Shown here piece after piece: positions 7,052 to 9,153 of a DNA stretch of 9,153 nt. The number at the start of each line of letters is the position of its first letter. The first letter of the stretch is position 1. Source of the stretch: Chryseobacterium gleum (lineage in GTDB: Bacteria > Bacteroidota > Bacteroidia > Flavobacteriales_D > Sanyastnellaceae); NCBI GenBank assembly GCA_943330925.2, contig CALQJP020000071.1, positions 1 to 9,153 of the forward strand, in the 5' to 3' direction. Both the position numbers and the translations under genes were made by a program. Under the pieces are notes generated by a model that was not told the origin of the DNA, did no database searches, and saw only the letters and a program-made list of their open reading frames with translations.

Positions 7052-8533
7052 ATGAAAAAGTTACTACTCTTAAGTTGTCTTTGTTGTGCGTTGGAATCCA
7101 TGGCACAACTCACCCCGGGTGCATTGGCGCCCAACTTCACTGCGCAAGACATTGCAGGCAATTCGCGCAATTTGTATGCAGAGCTGGATGCCGGCAAAAC
7201 GGTTATTCTCCATTGCTTCGCCGCGTGGGATAGCTACGCATGGGAATACCATCAGCAGCAAACGCTGGAAGCCTTCGATGCGCTATACGGGTCTCAGGGC
7301 AATGGAAGTGTTGAAGTGTGGCGGGTTGAATGCGAAACACTCAACTCAACTGCTCAATTGCAAGGGCCATCAAGCTTGACGGGCAACCCTTCTACCGATA
7401 CGCAGGGCGATTGGCTCACAGGCTCAACGCTTCCCACCATCGACGATTCGACTTTGGCGGCACAATTTGATTTGGCTTATTTGCCTGTACTCGTCGTGAT
7501 TTGCCCGGATCGCTTGGTGCGCTTCACCGATCAATTGTCGGTAGGTAATTTGGCCAATCTTGTATTCCAAACCTCTTGTCCGCCTGTTGCTCAGGGTTTC
7601 GACCCCGCGTTAACTTCTGCAACTACAACCCGCAGTTGTGGAAGCAATCAGCTTGACGTTCAACTCGTGTTGAAGAATCTGGGAACCGATACACTCTTCA
7701 ATGTGAGCATTGGCATAGGAGGAGCAACTGCCGCACAGACCATTCAATGGGAAGGGCAGCTCGCATCGTATCAATCCGATACACTTGAAATTACTTCACT
7801 GGAAGTGCTGGCCGACGCGGATATCGATCTGTACATAGCATCGCCAAACATCGATGCTTCCAACGACTCGGTGAGTGTTCGAACTTCTGTAGGGTTTTCT
7901 ACCCAGCTAGTGAAACTGGAATTGGCGCTCGATGCCTATCCCGACGAAGTTTCATGGGAGATACGCAATGAAAATGACTCCGTACTTTACAGCGGTGGCG
8001 CCTACGAAGTGGATTATCAATACATCACGGGTGTTTTTCAACTTCCCGGTGCAGGTTGTTACAACCTCTTCCTCAACGACACGCGTGGCGATGGTTTGCA
8101 CGGGAGTCAATACGGTGGATTCGATGGGTTTTGCAAGCTGTACAGCATGACCGACTCCACCACGGTGGAAGAGGAACTCTTCCATTACGATGGTTCGTAC
8201 AACCTTTCAGCGATAGAGAATGCACCTTCCTTGTTACAATACACGTTTGAAGCAGGCTCTCCTTTAGAGGTGAGTGAAACTTTGGCGTCAGAGTGGTTGG
8301 CTTATCCAATACCCGCAACCGAAACGTTGTATGTGCGCGCGCCATCGAATGCAGTTGATTATACCTGCTCTCTTTATGATATGACCGGACGCAGTGTTGC
8401 GCTCGTTCAAATGAAGCAAGGTGAAAGGTTCGCTGAAATCGATGTCGAGCAATTGCCTGCCGGTGTTTATGCGCTATTGATTCAATTGAAACAACAATAC
8501 ATTCAAATTCCGTTGATCATTCAACACCGTTAA
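7052..8533 (+). CDS. Secreted T9SS protein with cysteine-free thioredoxin-like domain (493 residues)
   Basis: The ATG at 7052 opens a signal peptide (MKKLLLLSCLCCALESMA, cleavage near A18/Q19); an in-frame GTG at 7010 lies outside it and is not used. Residues 20-185 follow the TlpA/AhpC-like thioredoxin fold: GALAPNFTAQDIAGN, VILHCFAAWDSYAWEYH, and a cis-Pro region in AYLPVLVVICPD. The active-site WCxxC is replaced by W59-D60-S61-Y62-A63, so thiol redox activity is not expected. The middle part holds a beta-rich domain (LVLKNLGTDTLFNVSI) and then a domain with DAYPDEVSWEIRNENDS and CYNLFLNDTRGDGLHG, which recurs in T9SS cargo proteins and looks like a carbohydrate- or metal-binding beta-sandwich (inferred). 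The last 85 or so residues, with YPIPATETLYV, YDMTGRSVAL and LPAGVYALLIQ, are a type A sorting domain. The gene lies 48 bases upstream of a TlpA-like gene on the same strand without a terminator, so cotranscription is likely. Confidence 0.92.
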   Translation: MKKLLLLSCLCCALESMAQLTPGALAPNFTAQDIAGNSRNLYAELDAGKTVILHCFAAWDSYAWEYHQQQTLEAFDALYGSQGNGSVEVWRVECETLNSTAQLQGPSSLTGNPSTDTQGDWLTGSTLPTIDDSTLAAQFDLAYLPVLVVICPDRLVRFTDQLSVGNLANLVFQTSCPPVAQGFDPALTSATTTRSCGSNQLDVQLVLKNLGTDTLFNVSIGIGGATAAQTIQWEGQLASYQSDTLEITSLEVLADADIDLYIASPNIDASNDSVSVRTSVGFSTQLVKLELALDAYPDEVSWEIRNENDSVLYSGGAYEVDYQYITGVFQLPGAGCYNLFLNDTRGDGLHGSQYGGFDGFCKLYSMTDSTTVEEELFHYDGSYNLSAIENAPSLLQYTFEAGSPLEVSETLASEWLAYPIPATETLYVRAPSNAVDYTCSLYDMTGRSVALVQMKQGERFAEIDVEQLPAGVYALLIQLKQQYIQIPLIIQHR

Positions 8534-8581
8534 TCTGGTACAAATCTTGAAAACGCCGCGGCCGCTCAAATAAATAATCAC

Positions 8582-9073
8582 ATGAAAAAAACACTTGTTA
8601 TTCTTTTCGCTCTTATCGCCAGCACAATAGCTAATGCACAGGTAAGCTCCTTGCCTTCGGCTACGTTGAAGAATCTGGATGGTAAGGACGTACAAACGGC
8701 CGATCTTACGAACGATGGTAAACCCATGCTCATTTGTTTTTGGGCAACGTGGTGCAGCCCATGCAAAAAGGAGCTCAACACATACGCCGACTATTACGAA
8801 GAGTGGCAGAAGGAGACCGGTGTGAAAATTTATGCGGTGACTATCGACGATCAGCGCACCGTAAACAGTGTGAAGCCATACGTGAACTCGGTTTCATGGG
8901 AATATGAAATACTTTCAGACGTGAACAAAACATTCTCGCAGGCGATGGGTGTGAATTCTCCGCCGCACACGTTTCTATTAAACGGTAAGGGTGAAATCGT
9001 GTGGCAACACGTAGGATATACACCCGGCGATGAGGAAGAGGTGCACAAGCAACTCTTGAAATTGACCCATTGA
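8582..9073 (+). CDS. TlpA/ResA-like thiol-disulfide oxidoreductase (163 residues)
   Basis: This is an exported thioredoxin-fold protein that probably acts in the periplasm as a reductant of disulfides in secreted or cytochrome c-type proteins. The ATG at 8582 opens a signal peptide (MKKTLVILFALIASTIANAQ, cleavage near A19/Q20) without a lipobox. The redoxin-like domain starts with LPSATLKNLDGKDV. The active site WATWCSPC has Cys58 and Cys61 in the CxxC arrangement. The central insertion typical of TlpA/ResA follows (YAVTIDDQRTVNSVKPYV), and the cis-Pro is P128 in NSPPHTFLL. The C-terminal GEIVWQHVGYTPGDEEE is the usual end of the fold. Length fits the family. An AT-rich, SD-free stretch precedes the start. 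It sits between the cysteine-free thioredoxin-fold T9SS protein and another exported protein, which suggests one operon. The specific substrate cannot be told from sequence. Confidence 0.95.
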   Translation: MKKTLVILFALIASTIANAQVSSLPSATLKNLDGKDVQTADLTNDGKPMLICFWATWCSPCKKELNTYADYYEEWQKETGVKIYAVTIDDQRTVNSVKPYVNSVSWEYEILSDVNKTFSQAMGVNSPPHTFLLNGKGEIVWQHVGYTPGDEEEVHKQLLKLTH

Positions 9074-9107
9074 TTTTTTTTCGAACCTAAATATAGAAGT
9101 AACCGGT

Positions 9108-9153
9108 ATGATGCGTTTTTCTATTGCAGTTGCAGGTCTGTTGTTGTGTGCAA
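9108..9153 (+). CDS. Start of another exported protein, cut by the right edge
   Basis: Two consecutive ATG codons (9108 and 9111) open a hydrophobic run reading MMRFSIAVAGLLLCA, a likely signal peptide. Only 15 codons are visible. It begins 34 bases after the TlpA-like gene with no hairpin between them (only a T run at the TlpA stop), so it probably belongs to the same operon. The product cannot be identified from what is visible; either ATG could be the true start. Confidence 0.6.
   Translation, partial: MMRFSIAVAGLLLCA

Noticed and set aside
8553..8564. GC-rich palindromic stretch (gccgcggccgc) between the two thioredoxin-fold genes
   Set aside because: It is too short to make a terminator stem with a loop and has no following T run, so it is probably chance and I keep the genes as one operon.

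Overview
The window looks like a piece of a Bacteroidota chromosome, most likely from the class Flavobacteriia, though I cannot name a genus. The reasons are type 9 secretion (T9SS) style C-terminal sorting domains on secreted proteins, a SprB-like repeat and a CHU_C-associated Ig-like domain in a giant surface protein, signal peptides ending in AQ, no clear Shine-Dalgarno sites, and one promoter that fits the Bacteroidota TTTG / TAnnTTTG pattern. Five genes are complete. Two run off the edges.

Left part (1-3855, all minus strand): a 168-residue exported protein of unknown function (2995-3501) lies 25 bases upstream of a very large surface protein (1-2969). The large protein starts inside the window and continues past the left edge. 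Its last visible 203 residues are a tandem array of a 27-residue, Cys- and Trp-containing unit with an exact 81-bp DNA period. The two genes are probably cotranscribed. A 354-bp non-coding stretch separates them from the next gene.

Centre (3809-6183, minus strand): a malic enzyme of the MaeB type (malic enzyme domain fused to a phosphotransacetylase-like domain), the only housekeeping gene here, framed by two intrinsic terminators. The upstream terminator, which should serve the neighbouring secreted-protein gene, ends only 3 bases before the malic enzyme start codon. This leaves little room for a conventional promoter and leader.

Right part (6183-9153): a 240-residue T9SS-type secreted protein on the minus strand with a good Bacteroidota promoter. 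Divergent from it on the plus strand are a 493-residue secreted protein with a thioredoxin fold that has lost both active-site cysteines, a TlpA/ResA-like thiol-disulfide oxidoreductase with an intact WCSPC site, and the first codons of another exported protein. The three plus-strand genes are closely spaced and look like one operon.

Apart from the malic enzyme, every gene codes for a secreted or surface product, so this is a cell-envelope and extracellular region around one central-metabolism gene. I see no RNA gene, transposase, CRISPR array or phage gene. I found no clearly new multi-gene system. The most interesting items are the repeat surface protein with its small partner, the terminator set against the maeB start, and the pairing of a cysteine-free thioredoxin-fold T9SS protein with an active TlpA-like protein.
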